From Bacteroidota bacterium (GTDB lineage: Bacteria; Bacteroidota; Bacteroidia; Chitinophagales; LD1), in assembly GCA_018267385.1 (NCBI GenBank), contig JAFDYN010000024.1, forward strand, positions 1 through 50,036: 50,036 nt of DNA, given 5' to 3'. The notes under the pieces are model-generated. The model did not search any database. It worked only from the letters and a program-made list of their open reading frames with translations, and was not told the origin of the DNA. The translations under genes were made by a program, and so were the position numbers. Positions 23,655-33,590 of this stretch are shown here, piece after piece; the stretch's first letter is position 1, and every line of letters begins with the position of its first letter.

Positions 23655-26600
23655 ATGAAAGCTATCCTTACCCTCCGACTGGCGCTTTATTTCTTACTCT
23701 CTTTTATTGTTTGGCCATCTGCTATGTATGCGCAGTATCAACTGATAAGTACAGGCAGAGATGGGCGGGATACCATCAGCACTACTCAGGTGATCAATAG
23801 CTACTCAAAAGTAGCAGGCATCAATAGCTCGATCCTGACACTGGCTGGCCCTTATATCCCGCTAAGAGGAGACAGAGTGCTTCTCATCCAGATGGATGGC
23901 GTGGACTCAGGTAGTTGGCAGTTTGACACCGTGCAGATCGGTGGCAATCCGTGTAAGCTCTCACACCTTTTTCGCGCATACGATACTACCGGAGGGGCAA
24001 AGCTACAGCTGGTCAAAGTGCCTCAGTACAAATCTCTCTACATCACTGCTACAGGAGTCCTAACGGCGCTGCCCTGGAATGGTAGCTATGGCGGTGTCTT
24101 GGCCTTCATGGTACATGACACTTTTAATGTGGCCGCCGGAGGTAAATGTGATGTGAGTTCACTCGGCTTTTTATCACAATCTGATTCGCTGGTGCCTGTT
24201 ACTTTTGGTGCCGGCGGAGCAGGCGGCGCGGCTGGTGGTATAGGCCAGAACGGTGGCGACTCTGCACTGGTGATAGGCTCGGGCGTGGGCGGAGGAGGTG
24301 ACGGTGGTATGTTTGGGCAGTGGGGCAGTAAAGGAGATACTGCTCTTTTCACCATCTGTCCCGGCTGTGCTGACCAGATAGACTCTGCGCACAATGTGTC
24401 TATCCGTAGCGGTGGCCTCACGCAGTCCAGGCTCCTGATGGGCGGCGCCGGACGCACAGGTGCCGGTGGCAATGGCGGTCGAGGTGCGGGTGGTGGTGGT
24501 GGTGGTACAGCCGGACCAGGCACAGCAGGAGGTACCGGCGGCCATGGCGGTCGCGGCGGTCGTGGTGGCAACGGCGCTGGTATCATTATTTTCTCGGCAG
24601 ACTATATGGTACTACCGCCGCACAACGTCGTTTTTAGGGCTAAAGGTGCCGATGGTGAGAATGGTATGCCGGGTGACACTGGTCAGGCCGGAGGTATGGG
24701 TGGCCCAGGACTCGGGCCATGCTCAAACGGGCCGGGCGGCGGTGGCCGTGGTGCTACTGGTGGCAATGGTGGCAACGGCGGCGGTGGCGGCGGCGGTGGT
24801 ACCGTATACGCTATCTTATTTCACAATGACTCCAGCTATAGTGCTACATCTATTTTTGCGCCGGGTGGCCTGAGAGGTAGCGGTGGTGCGGGTGGTGCGG
24901 GCGGTCCGGGTGGTCCAAATGGTACTACTCTCGGTGGAGGCAACTGCGGTGGTGCGAGCGCCGGTGCCGGTCCTGCAGGTACGCCCGGACAAGACGGTAG
25001 TAATGGAAATGAAGGTACGGGCTCAAGCAGCAGTGGCTCTGGAGGGGGATCAGGAGGTGGCTCTGGAGGTGGGTCAGGTCCTGGTGGCGGTGATGGTGGT
25101 ATCGTGCTGACCGGCTGCGCGGGGGTAAGCATACACTCTGCACAGATCACTCCTATAGAAGTCGGATATGGCTGCTCTACAGCAGGATACAGCCCGCAAA
25201 TAGCTAATACAGTGACAGGCGGAGACGGCAACTATGTTTTCTCTTTCGACTCTATAGATATAGGCATGTCCACTTTATATCCGTATACCGTTTTTGATGG
25301 GCAGGGATGCAGTGCTGATTTGCAGGCTGTAGTGGAGCAGTACCATACCTATGACATTCAGTATAGAGTGACTCCGGCATGCCCGGGCGTCAGTGATGGT
25401 GTAGTGCGCATGAGTCTTTACTCAGGCCCCGGGGAGCCGACACCATGTATTTCTATTGACCTGCGTGATAGTCTGTATGATCAAAGTGGGGCTTATATCG
25501 GTTCGGACACCATTTCCGGCCTCGCTCCGGGTACGTACACCGTCAGGTATAGTCTCACGGGATATCCCACGGTTACTGCTACAATAACAGTAGCAGAAAA
25601 TGATCCTATAGACCTTAATGCTCAAGTGACAAACGTAGGCTGTGGCTGGCCATATGGTGGTGAAATACTTTTGCAGCCCACTACCAATAATTGCACCGAT
25701 TATCAATATACCTGGAGCGACGGCAGTATCGGGTCTGACTTATGGCCTATACCAGCAGGTACTTACTACGTATCAGTCACTTATGATGCTCCTGATATTT
25801 GCCTGGGATATCAGCATTTGAGCTATATGACCAATTACGGATGTCTACAGGTCGATTCATTTGTGATACACGCGCCTGGTAATGATACGATCGACCTGGC
25901 GGTGGACGTCTGTCCCGGACAGGCATACACCTACAGGGGCGTTGACTATTATGCAGGGATGACCTTCATAGATGCACTTAATACTTCCTGCGATACGGCA
26001 GTGAACCTCACTGTAAATGAATACTACGCGCCGCAGGGATACGAGTACCAGCAGATCTGTGATGGTGATCAGTTTTACTGGAATGGTAACAACTATAACC
26101 AGACTGGTCAATATTATGCAACGATCTCTGGCGGGTCAGTGCTGGGCTGCGATAGTACAGCTGAATTAGACCTCTATGTTTCCGCTCCTATCACCGCAGG
26201 CAACCTGATGGATCAGACCGTGGGAGATGGCTGCAGTTATGAGCCAGACTATAGTGCTATGAACATCAGCGGTGGTGACGGCTTTTTCTCATACTACTCC
26301 TATGCTGGGAGCAGTATGTGTATAGGAAATACACTTCAAACAGCATATACAGTAGATGTGACAGATGGCGGCGGCTGTACAGCTGAGTTTTATGTTAACG
26401 TAAACTATGTGCAGGATAACTATACTGTATCTATAGATAACACAACTGATGAAATCTGCCTCAATGCAGGAGACGGCAGTGTGAGCTATACGGTGACGGA
26501 TATAGATAATATGGAGTGTAACATCTACCCTTACTTTAGCTATTATAGCGTAAACGGATACTACAGCTCACTTTCCTATGCAGGTACTGTGACTACAGAC

Positions 26601-28637
26601 TATAACCTACCTGCAGGCACTTATTACTATAGTGTAGATGGCCTGGGCGCATGCGCTACACCTGTCAATGGTACATTCACCATAGGTAGCGGCACAGCTG
26701 GCGCTACGGGTAATGAATATGATACGATCTGCGACGGCAGCTTTATCACATGGAATGGCTCTACGTATACACAGGCCGGCCAGTACAGCTATACCGTGTC
26801 TGGCAGCAATCCAGGCGGATGTGACAGTGTAGCCTATCTGAACCTTTATGTGCTACCATCCTACACCACTGCGCTATATGATACCATACAGCCGGGACAG
26901 TCAGTGACAGTAGGCGGGCAGCAGTATAGCAACGCTGGTACCTATCCTATAGCACTGACCACAGTAAACGGGTGTGATAGCACCATTACGCTGCACCTGG
27001 CAGTGCAGAGCGGCCTGAGTCCGGTATATACCTATATGGTGCAAACTATTTGTACCGGTGCCTACTATCAGGTGGGAGTGCATCAATATACGGCTGGCGG
27101 CACCTATATAGACACCTTGGCCGCTGCGCTAGGACAGGATAGTATCATCCACCTCGCGCTGACGGTGCTGCAGCCTGTGACAAGTGGCGCCACAGCATCC
27201 ATCTGCGCGGGCAGCAGCTATACCTGGGGCGGCAATAGCTATGCAACAGCCGGCACCTATACGCATACCTTCACGGCAGTAAGCGGCTGCGATAGCATCG
27301 TGACACTGACGCTCAGTGTGATACAGCCAGTATATGGTACTACCACGGCTACGATCTGTGCGGGTAGCAACTACGTATGGGGTGGTACAGGTTATAACCA
27401 GAGTGGTACCTACTATCATACGTTCAGCGCTGCATCGGGATGTGATAGTCTGGTGACACTGACCCTGACGGTGATACAGCCCACATATGGCAATACAGTG
27501 GTGACTATCTGTGCAGGAAGCACCTACAATTGGGCCGGCACCGGCTATAGTCAGGCCGGCACTTACTATCATACATTCAGCGCTGTATCAGGATGTGACA
27601 GCATAGTGACGCTATACTTACTCGTCTCTCCATCTGTAGGTAGTGCACAGACTGCTACCGTGTGTGCAGGCCAGTCTTACACTTTTGCCGGCAATTCCTA
27701 CGCTACGGCAGGAATATACACGGCTACTTATACATCTGCATCCGGCTGCGATAGCGTGGTGACCCTCACTCTGAATGTGCTGCCTCCCGTTACCGGTAGT
27801 ACCTCAGCTACTATCTGTCCTGGCACCGGATATAGTTTCGCAGGTCAGACCTATGCTGCCACAGGTACTTATAGTGGTACTTTCACAGCCGCATCGGGTT
27901 GCGATAGTATCGCCACGCTAAACCTGACGGTGTCTGCTCAGATTCCCAAGACAGTCTATGATACCATCTGCCAGGGAGATGCCTATGCCGTAGGTGGTCA
28001 CTACTACAGTGCAGCCGGTGTATATATGGATCAGTGGCCATCTATGGTAGGTGGCTGCGATACGCTACAGACACTCTACCTCACGGTGCTGCAGTCTGTG
28101 ACACCTTCGCTGTCTATCACAGTATCTCATGGGCCGGTAGTAAATGGCCAGCAGATAGATACTTTCCGTGCTACCTATCTGGCGTGTGACGGGGCTTTCT
28201 ATAGCTGGTACCTGAATCTGGCACCTTTGGGCCTGCATGACTCTATCGCTATCATATCTCACCTGACAAATGTAGCTGACAGTGTAGTATGCCGTATAGA
28301 CTGCCAAAATCACTGCGCATCTACTACCTACACCTATAGCAACAGGATCATGTCCGGTATCGATGACCCGACCTCATTCCTGCAATCTGTGAGCGTATAT
28401 CCTAATCCTAACGCCGGGGCCTTTACGCTGGAAGTAAACAGTGCTATCACTACTACTGCTCAGCTCAGCCTGCTGGATGTGATAGGGCAAAATATACTCG
28501 CAGACCAGATGCCACTACGTACGGGAGATAATAAGCGCCAGATCCAGCTGCCTGAAAGTGCAGCTTCGGGAGTCTACATACTACAGCTATCGGTAGAGGG
28601 TCATACCCTATACCAGCGTGTCACAGTGGAGAGGTAA
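23655..28637 (+). CDS. Giant secreted repeat protein with glycine-rich block and T9SS tail, paralogue 1
   Basis: The 1660-aa product starts with a signal peptide (residues 1-26, ending AMYA). An N-terminal beta-rich domain (27-175; VLLIQMDGVDSGSWQFDTV...YKSLYITATGVLTALPWNGSYGGVL) is followed by glycine-rich tracts at about 185-228 and 262-485 with long (GGx)n runs, split by a short ICPGCAD segment. Next come SprB-like beta modules (500-880) and about ten TICxG...GCDS...LTLxV repeats (about 795-1480), some 51 residues (153 nt) each. The C-terminal about 75 residues are a type A T9SS sorting domain (SVYPNPNAGAFTL...GVYILQLS). The protein should be carried across the outer membrane by T9SS; an adhesin or matrix role is likely but not shown. 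It lies 87 bases before paralogue 2. Confidence 0.92.
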   Translation: MKAILTLRLALYFLLSFIVWPSAMYAQYQLISTGRDGRDTISTTQVINSYSKVAGINSSILTLAGPYIPLRGDRVLLIQMDGVDSGSWQFDTVQIGGNPCKLSHLFRAYDTTGGAKLQLVKVPQYKSLYITATGVLTALPWNGSYGGVLAFMVHDTFNVAAGGKCDVSSLGFLSQSDSLVPVTFGAGGAGGAAGGIGQNGGDSALVIGSGVGGGGDGGMFGQWGSKGDTALFTICPGCADQIDSAHNVSIRSGGLTQSRLLMGGAGRTGAGGNGGRGAGGGGGGTAGPGTAGGTGGHGGRGGRGGNGAGIIIFSADYMVLPPHNVVFRAKGADGENGMPGDTGQAGGMGGPGLGPCSNGPGGGGRGATGGNGGNGGGGGGGGTVYAILFHNDSSYSATSIFAPGGLRGSGGAGGAGGPGGPNGTTLGGGNCGGASAGAGPAGTPGQDGSNGNEGTGSSSSGSGGGSGGGSGGGSGPGGGDGGIVLTGCAGVSIHSAQITPIEVGYGCSTAGYSPQIANTVTGGDGNYVFSFDSIDIGMSTLYPYTVFDGQGCSADLQAVVEQYHTYDIQYRVTPACPGVSDGVVRMSLYSGPGEPTPCISIDLRDSLYDQSGAYIGSDTISGLAPGTYTVRYSLTGYPTVTATITVAENDPIDLNAQVTNVGCGWPYGGEILLQPTTNNCTDYQYTWSDGSIGSDLWPIPAGTYYVSVTYDAPDICLGYQHLSYMTNYGCLQVDSFVIHAPGNDTIDLAVDVCPGQAYTYRGVDYYAGMTFIDALNTSCDTAVNLTVNEYYAPQGYEYQQICDGDQFYWNGNNYNQTGQYYATISGGSVLGCDSTAELDLYVSAPITAGNLMDQTVGDGCSYEPDYSAMNISGGDGFFSYYSYAGSSMCIGNTLQTAYTVDVTDGGGCTAEFYVNVNYVQDNYTVSIDNTTDEICLNAGDGSVSYTVTDIDNMECNIYPYFSYYSVNGYYSSLSYAGTVTTDYNLPAGTYYYSVDGLGACATPVNGTFTIGSGTAGATGNEYDTICDGSFITWNGSTYTQAGQYSYTVSGSNPGGCDSVAYLNLYVLPSYTTALYDTIQPGQSVTVGGQQYSNAGTYPIALTTVNGCDSTITLHLAVQSGLSPVYTYMVQTICTGAYYQVGVHQYTAGGTYIDTLAAALGQDSIIHLALTVLQPVTSGATASICAGSSYTWGGNSYATAGTYTHTFTAVSGCDSIVTLTLSVIQPVYGTTTATICAGSNYVWGGTGYNQSGTYYHTFSAASGCDSLVTLTLTVIQPTYGNTVVTICAGSTYNWAGTGYSQAGTYYHTFSAVSGCDSIVTLYLLVSPSVGSAQTATVCAGQSYTFAGNSYATAGIYTATYTSASGCDSVVTLTLNVLPPVTGSTSATICPGTGYSFAGQTYAATGTYSGTFTAASGCDSIATLNLTVSAQIPKTVYDTICQGDAYAVGGHYYSAAGVYMDQWPSMVGGCDTLQTLYLTVLQSVTPSLSITVSHGPVVNGQQIDTFRATYLACDGAFYSWYLNLAPLGLHDSIAIISHLTNVADSVVCRIDCQNHCASTTYTYSNRIMSGIDDPTSFLQSVSVYPNPNAGAFTLEVNSAITTTAQLSLLDVIGQNILADQMPLRTGDNKRQIQLPESAASGVYILQLSVEGHTLYQRVTVER
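27027..28097 (+). repeat. In-frame tandem repeats of about 153 bp
   Basis: Seven units begin near 27027, 27180, 27333, 27486, 27639, 27792 and 27945. The third and fourth start positions are exactly 153 bases after the one before. Each encodes TIC(A/P)GxxYxxxGxxYxxxGTYxxTFxxxSGCDSxxTLxLxV with small changes. The units at 27180-27790 are the most alike; the first and last are more divergent. Confidence 0.85.
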
Positions 28638-28724
28638 ACGGTAACTACAGAGATGTCTGCAGGCCGGTTATGCATGGATAAAATTGCTTTTTATTATCTG
28701 GATTCTAATGGTAAACAACCTTCA

Positions 28725-31700
28725 ATGAAAATATTTTCAAAAGCAAGAATTATCACTTCTGTTTTGATCTGCTGTATATGCCTGTCTGCGCAGGCGCAGC
28801 AATACAGATATAAAAGTAATGGCTCGTCTGGTCCTAAAACCGTTTCTACGAGTATGGCTGTGGACACCTACGCGCATGTCAGCTCCATTATTGGTAATCA
28901 GATAAGTTACACTGGCTCGTCGGTTTTCCGCCGTGGAGATAAAGTCCTCGTCATACAGATGACAGGAGCACTGGCAGGCAACTGGCAGTTTGATAGTGTG
29001 GTGACAGGAGGCAATCCTGTCACAGTCTCATCTATTTATGTCACCTTTTCTCCTAATAACACAACGGATCTGGTGCAGGTAATAAAAGTGCCACAATATA
29101 CATCTCTAAGGATCACCCCGGCAGGTACGCTCACAGCTATACCGTGGAACGGGAGTACCGGAGGTGTTTTATCTTTTGTCGTGCGCGATACTTTTACCAT
29201 AGACTCGGGTGGGCGCTGTGATGTGAGCCTGCAGGGATTTGCCGGAGGCACAGCAGGTGTGGCAGGCATAGGCGGCGCTGGCGGTACAAGCGGCGCAGCA
29301 GGTCTGACACAAGGAGCGAATGGGGGCAATATCGGCTTGGCTGTAAATACCGGTATAGGTGGCGGTGGAGATGGCGGCCTGACAGGGGCTGCGGCCACCG
29401 GAAATATCTATGCCGCTCCGCTCAACTGCCCGGGTTGCGGAGCACCCGCGAGTAATCAATCTACGATCAGCAATGTGATACTGAACACCAAACTGATGCT
29501 GGGTGCAGCCGGAGCAGGAGGAAGCGGAGGTGCGGGTGGTGTAGGTGGCGGCGGCGGCGGCGGCGGAGCTGGAGCTACTGGTATCGCTCAGAATGGTACA
29601 TCTGGAAATGATGGTGGCAATGGTGGCAATGGCGGAGTCGGTGGTAATGGTGGTGGCCTGATCGTCTTTGCGGCAAATTATCTCAACCTGAATGCCCACG
29701 ATACGATTTTTGTAGCAAAAGGTCAGAGTGCGACAGGAGCTACTGCAGGTACTATCGGTGGCATAGGGGGAGACGGAGGTATTGGCGGCGGCCCGACCTG
29801 CCTGCAGGGCGGTGGCGGCGGCGGCGGCGGCGGTGCCTATGGCGGTAGTGGCGGCAACGGTGGCTCTGGCGGTAGCGGGGGTACTGTGTACCCAATCGTC
29901 TTTAATAGCTGCCCTGCATACACATCGGCCTCATGCAATGTACGAGGCGGTAGCGGCGGTCATGGCGCTATAGGAGGAGCAGGCGGACATGGCGGGCAAA
30001 ACGCCGGTATAGTAGGAGGCTTCGCGTGCCTGCCGATAGATACTTCGGCAAACGGCTATGGTCCACCTATTGTGTCAGCGTCAGACTCCTGTAATATGCA
30101 TATACCCCTGATGGTACTGGATACCATCCACCATAGGGGGAATGGCACGGTCCATACTTTTGCAGATGTCAAAATATACGGGAGTGGCAGCGATAGTGTG
30201 TGGGCTGAGCAGTTGGATTCTTTTACAGTAATAGTTTATACGATCCGGTCCGGACTCATATTCTACACTACACTCTCAGATCCCGGCTATCATCACAACC
30301 CGATGCATACGGTAGATCAGCTGTTTTACACTGGTGGCGTGAGCTATGATACGACTGCTATCGGCTATGTGATGGGTATTGATACACTGAGTGCTACGTG
30401 CCCGCATTTTTTTCGCGCTGATCCGCCGGATGGACTAGCCGGAGCAGATGGTACTGATGGTGATGCGGGTGGTAGTGGTGGAGCGGCGGGTGGAGCAGTA
30501 GTGCAGGGAGATTGTATCTCTAATCCAATATACACAACAGATCATATGGTGCCGCAAGGAGAAGGGTGCTCTTCTAGCTTTGATCCCATCCAGTATGTAT
30601 ATGCAGTGGGTGGCACGCAGCCGTATAGCTACAACTATATTGTATCCTATGATCTGCCGGGAATAAACTCTACCTATGATCTTTATACAGTGACGATATC
30701 TGATATCAGCAATTGTGTTGCTTCGGAATATATTACGGTGGATCATATCGCTGATGAGTATTTTTTCAATATTCAAAACTCTGATCCTACCAGCTGTCCC
30801 AATGCCTCGGATGGAGATCTTACCTATTATGTATCCGATATCACTCGGATGTCATGCGTGGGCTCCTGGACGCTGGATATATATGGGCCAAACGGATATT
30901 ATTACTTCGATCAAGGCTACGGCTACGTTTCTCCTAATGTCACTCTAAATCAACTGGCCGCAGGTAATTATACCTATGACATGACTTCATATGGTGCAAA
31001 CTCGATCACCTATTCCAGCCAAGGGGCCTTTGATATTTTGTCTTCTAATCTGATCCCTACGGGTGATGAGTATGACACCATATGCTATGGAGCGTCTTTC
31101 TATTGGGCTGCAGATGGAAATACATATACGCAGACCGGCTCGTATACCACTACTATTAGCGGTGGTAGCATTGTAGGCTGCGATACCGTAGCCAATCTGC
31201 ACCTGACTGTATCTGATCCGATCATACAAACACTATATGCGCCTACAGTGATAGGTGATAACTGCTTCCAGCCTGATCCGATCTTTGAGCTGGGCGTGAG
31301 CGGTGGTGACGGCCACTATACCCTGACCAACTCAGTACCCGGAGCCGCCACCTGCATAGGCAATAGCTATGTGACGCCATATATGCTAGAGGTGACGGAT
31401 GGCCACCAGTGTACTGCCCAGCTGACAGATACAGTAGTAGAGGTTTATGACCTCTTCCAGATAGGTTTTGGTATCGGCGTGCATACTACGTGCGCCAATC
31501 TGCATGATGGCGAGTTTGACTTTAATATCTCTCAAATCGGTGCTCCGATCTCCTGCTATCCACGCTGGACGCTGGAGATATATGATACTGCGGGTACAAA
31601 TGTAGCAGGTACGGTGGGTTATAGCGCTGGGAATAGCCTGGCAGTACATAATCTGGATGCAGGCAACTATTCCTACAAGGTACTCTCTCTATCTGCGAGC

Positions 31701-33443
31701 GGTAGCTGTAGCCAGTATACAGACTCAGGTACATTTACGATAGTCATTGGCAGCACGGTGACGGTGGCGCTGTATGATACGATATGCAGCGGAAGCTCTG
31801 TGACATGGGGAGGCTCTTTTTACACCCAGGACGGGCTGTACTCACGCACGCTGACCGGAGGTGCGGTAAACGGATGCGATAGTACAGTTACGCTACACCT
31901 CACTGTGCTACAACCAATAGTAGCAAACAATACCTCTATGCAGACTATTGGGTATGGCTGCGCGACCGTAGGAATAGACTATAGCACATTGCAAGTGACA
32001 GGGGGGGACGGCAATTATAGCTTTAACTCTTATCCTACCGGTGGACCAAACTGCATGGGCAATATCCAGGAGACAGAATATAATATATCTATAACAGATG
32101 GACATGGGTGCAATGCGCAGGTTCAGGTCTCACTCGGTCAGGTGCAAGACAGAGGGGATTTTGTAGTAGACTACACTGAGCCTGCTACGTGCTCAGGGAT
32201 CAACGATGGATCTATGGCCTTTACTATCACTAACCTGGATACGCAGGAGTGCCATTTTTCCTACATGCTGAGCATAGCTAGTCAGTATGGGACAGTCTTG
32301 ATGACTCAAGATTCTATTGGCATGACAGATACCTTAAGGCAACTGACTGCGGGTACCTACCAGTATGCATTGACCGGCATGGGTAATTGTATTGTGCCTA
32401 TCTATGGTACTTTTGATATCCAGCCCAATATTATAGGACCGCTTGGTTATGAATATGATACCATCTGCCAGGGGAGCACTTTCTTATGGAGAGGAGTGGC
32501 CTATAGCGCCAGTGGCAGTTATAGTACTATCGTCTACGGAGGTGGTATGAGCGGATGCGATAGCACTGCCTATCTCGAGCTTTACGTCACACCGGCGCCA
32601 TCGTCCACTACCTATGCCACCATCTGTACGGGCAACTCCTATACATGGGGTGGACAAGCACAAACACAGACCGGTAGCTATGTTAATGCTATAAGTATAG
32701 CCGGCGGCTGTGACAGCCTGGCAGTGCTGGAGCTGACGGTGAATGACACTATACCACACGTCGTCACAGATACTATCTGTCAGGGTGAGGCATATATGGT
32801 AGGGCATCACAGTTATACCAGCAGTGGTGTCTATACAGATATGATTACTGCGGCCAGTAGCTGTGACACTTTACAGACGCTGCAGCTGGTGGTGCTACAG
32901 TCTGTGACACCATCCCTGGTGATCTCTGTCTCTCATGGTCCTGTCATCAATGGTCAGCAGATAGATACTTTCCGTGCGGACTATACGGCTTGTGATGGAG
33001 CGTTCTACAGCTGGTACCTGAACCTGGTGCCACAGGGCCTGCATGATTCGATAGCTGTGATCTCTCACTTTGTCAATCAGGCAGATAGTATAGTCTGCCG
33101 GATAGACTGCCAGAACCGCTGCGCGTCTACTACATACACTTATAGTAACAGGATCATGTCCGGTATCAATGACCCGGCCTCATTCCTGCACTCCGTGAGT
33201 GTATATCCTAATCCTAACGCCGGGGCCTTTACGCTGGAAGTAAACAGCGATATCGCTACTACAGCTCAGCTCAGCCTGCTGGATGTGATAGGACAAAATG
33301 TACTGACAGACCAGATGCTACTACGTACGGGAGATAATAAGCACCAGATCCAGCTGCCTGAAAGTGCAGCCTCAGGCGTCTACATACTACAGCTATCGGT
33401 AGAAGGGCATACCCTGTACCAGCGTGCCACCGTGGAGAGGTAA
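28725..33443 (+). CDS. Giant secreted repeat protein with glycine-rich block and T9SS tail, paralogue 2
   Basis: The 1572-aa product parallels the upstream gene. The signal peptide is MKIFSKARIITSVLICCICLSAQAQ. The N-terminal domain (VLVIQMTGALAGNWQFDSVV...YTSLRITPAGTLTAIPWNGSTGGVL) is clearly homologous to that of paralogue 1. Glycine-rich tracts run at about 172-428, with a short one near 572-592. The middle is built of large units of about 230 residues, each holding one TICxG...CDS repeat, a GGDGxYxF module and an ATCxxxxDGxxxF module, starting near 779, 1012 and 1240. Two more TICxG repeats follow (about 1292, 1344). The last 90 residues almost match paralogue 1. The upstream frame is open to 28653, but the signal peptide sets the start at 28725. 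Confidence 0.92.
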   Translation: MKIFSKARIITSVLICCICLSAQAQQYRYKSNGSSGPKTVSTSMAVDTYAHVSSIIGNQISYTGSSVFRRGDKVLVIQMTGALAGNWQFDSVVTGGNPVTVSSIYVTFSPNNTTDLVQVIKVPQYTSLRITPAGTLTAIPWNGSTGGVLSFVVRDTFTIDSGGRCDVSLQGFAGGTAGVAGIGGAGGTSGAAGLTQGANGGNIGLAVNTGIGGGGDGGLTGAAATGNIYAAPLNCPGCGAPASNQSTISNVILNTKLMLGAAGAGGSGGAGGVGGGGGGGGAGATGIAQNGTSGNDGGNGGNGGVGGNGGGLIVFAANYLNLNAHDTIFVAKGQSATGATAGTIGGIGGDGGIGGGPTCLQGGGGGGGGGAYGGSGGNGGSGGSGGTVYPIVFNSCPAYTSASCNVRGGSGGHGAIGGAGGHGGQNAGIVGGFACLPIDTSANGYGPPIVSASDSCNMHIPLMVLDTIHHRGNGTVHTFADVKIYGSGSDSVWAEQLDSFTVIVYTIRSGLIFYTTLSDPGYHHNPMHTVDQLFYTGGVSYDTTAIGYVMGIDTLSATCPHFFRADPPDGLAGADGTDGDAGGSGGAAGGAVVQGDCISNPIYTTDHMVPQGEGCSSSFDPIQYVYAVGGTQPYSYNYIVSYDLPGINSTYDLYTVTISDISNCVASEYITVDHIADEYFFNIQNSDPTSCPNASDGDLTYYVSDITRMSCVGSWTLDIYGPNGYYYFDQGYGYVSPNVTLNQLAAGNYTYDMTSYGANSITYSSQGAFDILSSNLIPTGDEYDTICYGASFYWAADGNTYTQTGSYTTTISGGSIVGCDTVANLHLTVSDPIIQTLYAPTVIGDNCFQPDPIFELGVSGGDGHYTLTNSVPGAATCIGNSYVTPYMLEVTDGHQCTAQLTDTVVEVYDLFQIGFGIGVHTTCANLHDGEFDFNISQIGAPISCYPRWTLEIYDTAGTNVAGTVGYSAGNSLAVHNLDAGNYSYKVLSLSASGSCSQYTDSGTFTIVIGSTVTVALYDTICSGSSVTWGGSFYTQDGLYSRTLTGGAVNGCDSTVTLHLTVLQPIVANNTSMQTIGYGCATVGIDYSTLQVTGGDGNYSFNSYPTGGPNCMGNIQETEYNISITDGHGCNAQVQVSLGQVQDRGDFVVDYTEPATCSGINDGSMAFTITNLDTQECHFSYMLSIASQYGTVLMTQDSIGMTDTLRQLTAGTYQYALTGMGNCIVPIYGTFDIQPNIIGPLGYEYDTICQGSTFLWRGVAYSASGSYSTIVYGGGMSGCDSTAYLELYVTPAPSSTTYATICTGNSYTWGGQAQTQTGSYVNAISIAGGCDSLAVLELTVNDTIPHVVTDTICQGEAYMVGHHSYTSSGVYTDMITAASSCDTLQTLQLVVLQSVTPSLVISVSHGPVINGQQIDTFRADYTACDGAFYSWYLNLVPQGLHDSIAVISHFVNQADSIVCRIDCQNRCASTTYTYSNRIMSGINDPASFLHSVSVYPNPNAGAFTLEVNSDIATTAQLSLLDVIGQNVLTDQMLLRTGDNKHQIQLPESAASGVYILQLSVEGHTLYQRATVER

Positions 33444-33542
33444 ACGGACCAATAGATAATATCTATAGGCAAACCCGCGTAAATACATGATCCGTATCAG
33501 ATGGAATGTGATTTTTATCCTTTTTTGAGAGGTGAGGATGCG

Positions 33543-33550
33543 TATTTTTG
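33543..33550 (+). promoter_or_regulatory. -7 box of the peroxiredoxin gene
   Basis: TATTTTTG matches TAnnTTTG, 40 bases before ATG 33591. A TTG occurs 15 bases upstream (in CTTTTTTGAG) instead of 19; TTT lies at 19. This makes 33591, not the upstream frame start at 33501, the likely start. Confidence 0.6.
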
Positions 33551-33590
33551 TGTCCGCAAACTTTCACAAACACTAAAAGCACATACCATC

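Noticed and set aside
24086..25231. Proline-, valine- and alanine-rich open frames overlapping the glycine-rich tracts
   Set aside because: They are other-frame readings of GGN-rich repeats; composition explains them.
27027..28097. CRISPR-like periodicity in the 153-bp repeats
   Set aside because: The units are contiguous, in frame and vary throughout; there are no short repeats separated by unique spacers and no cas genes.
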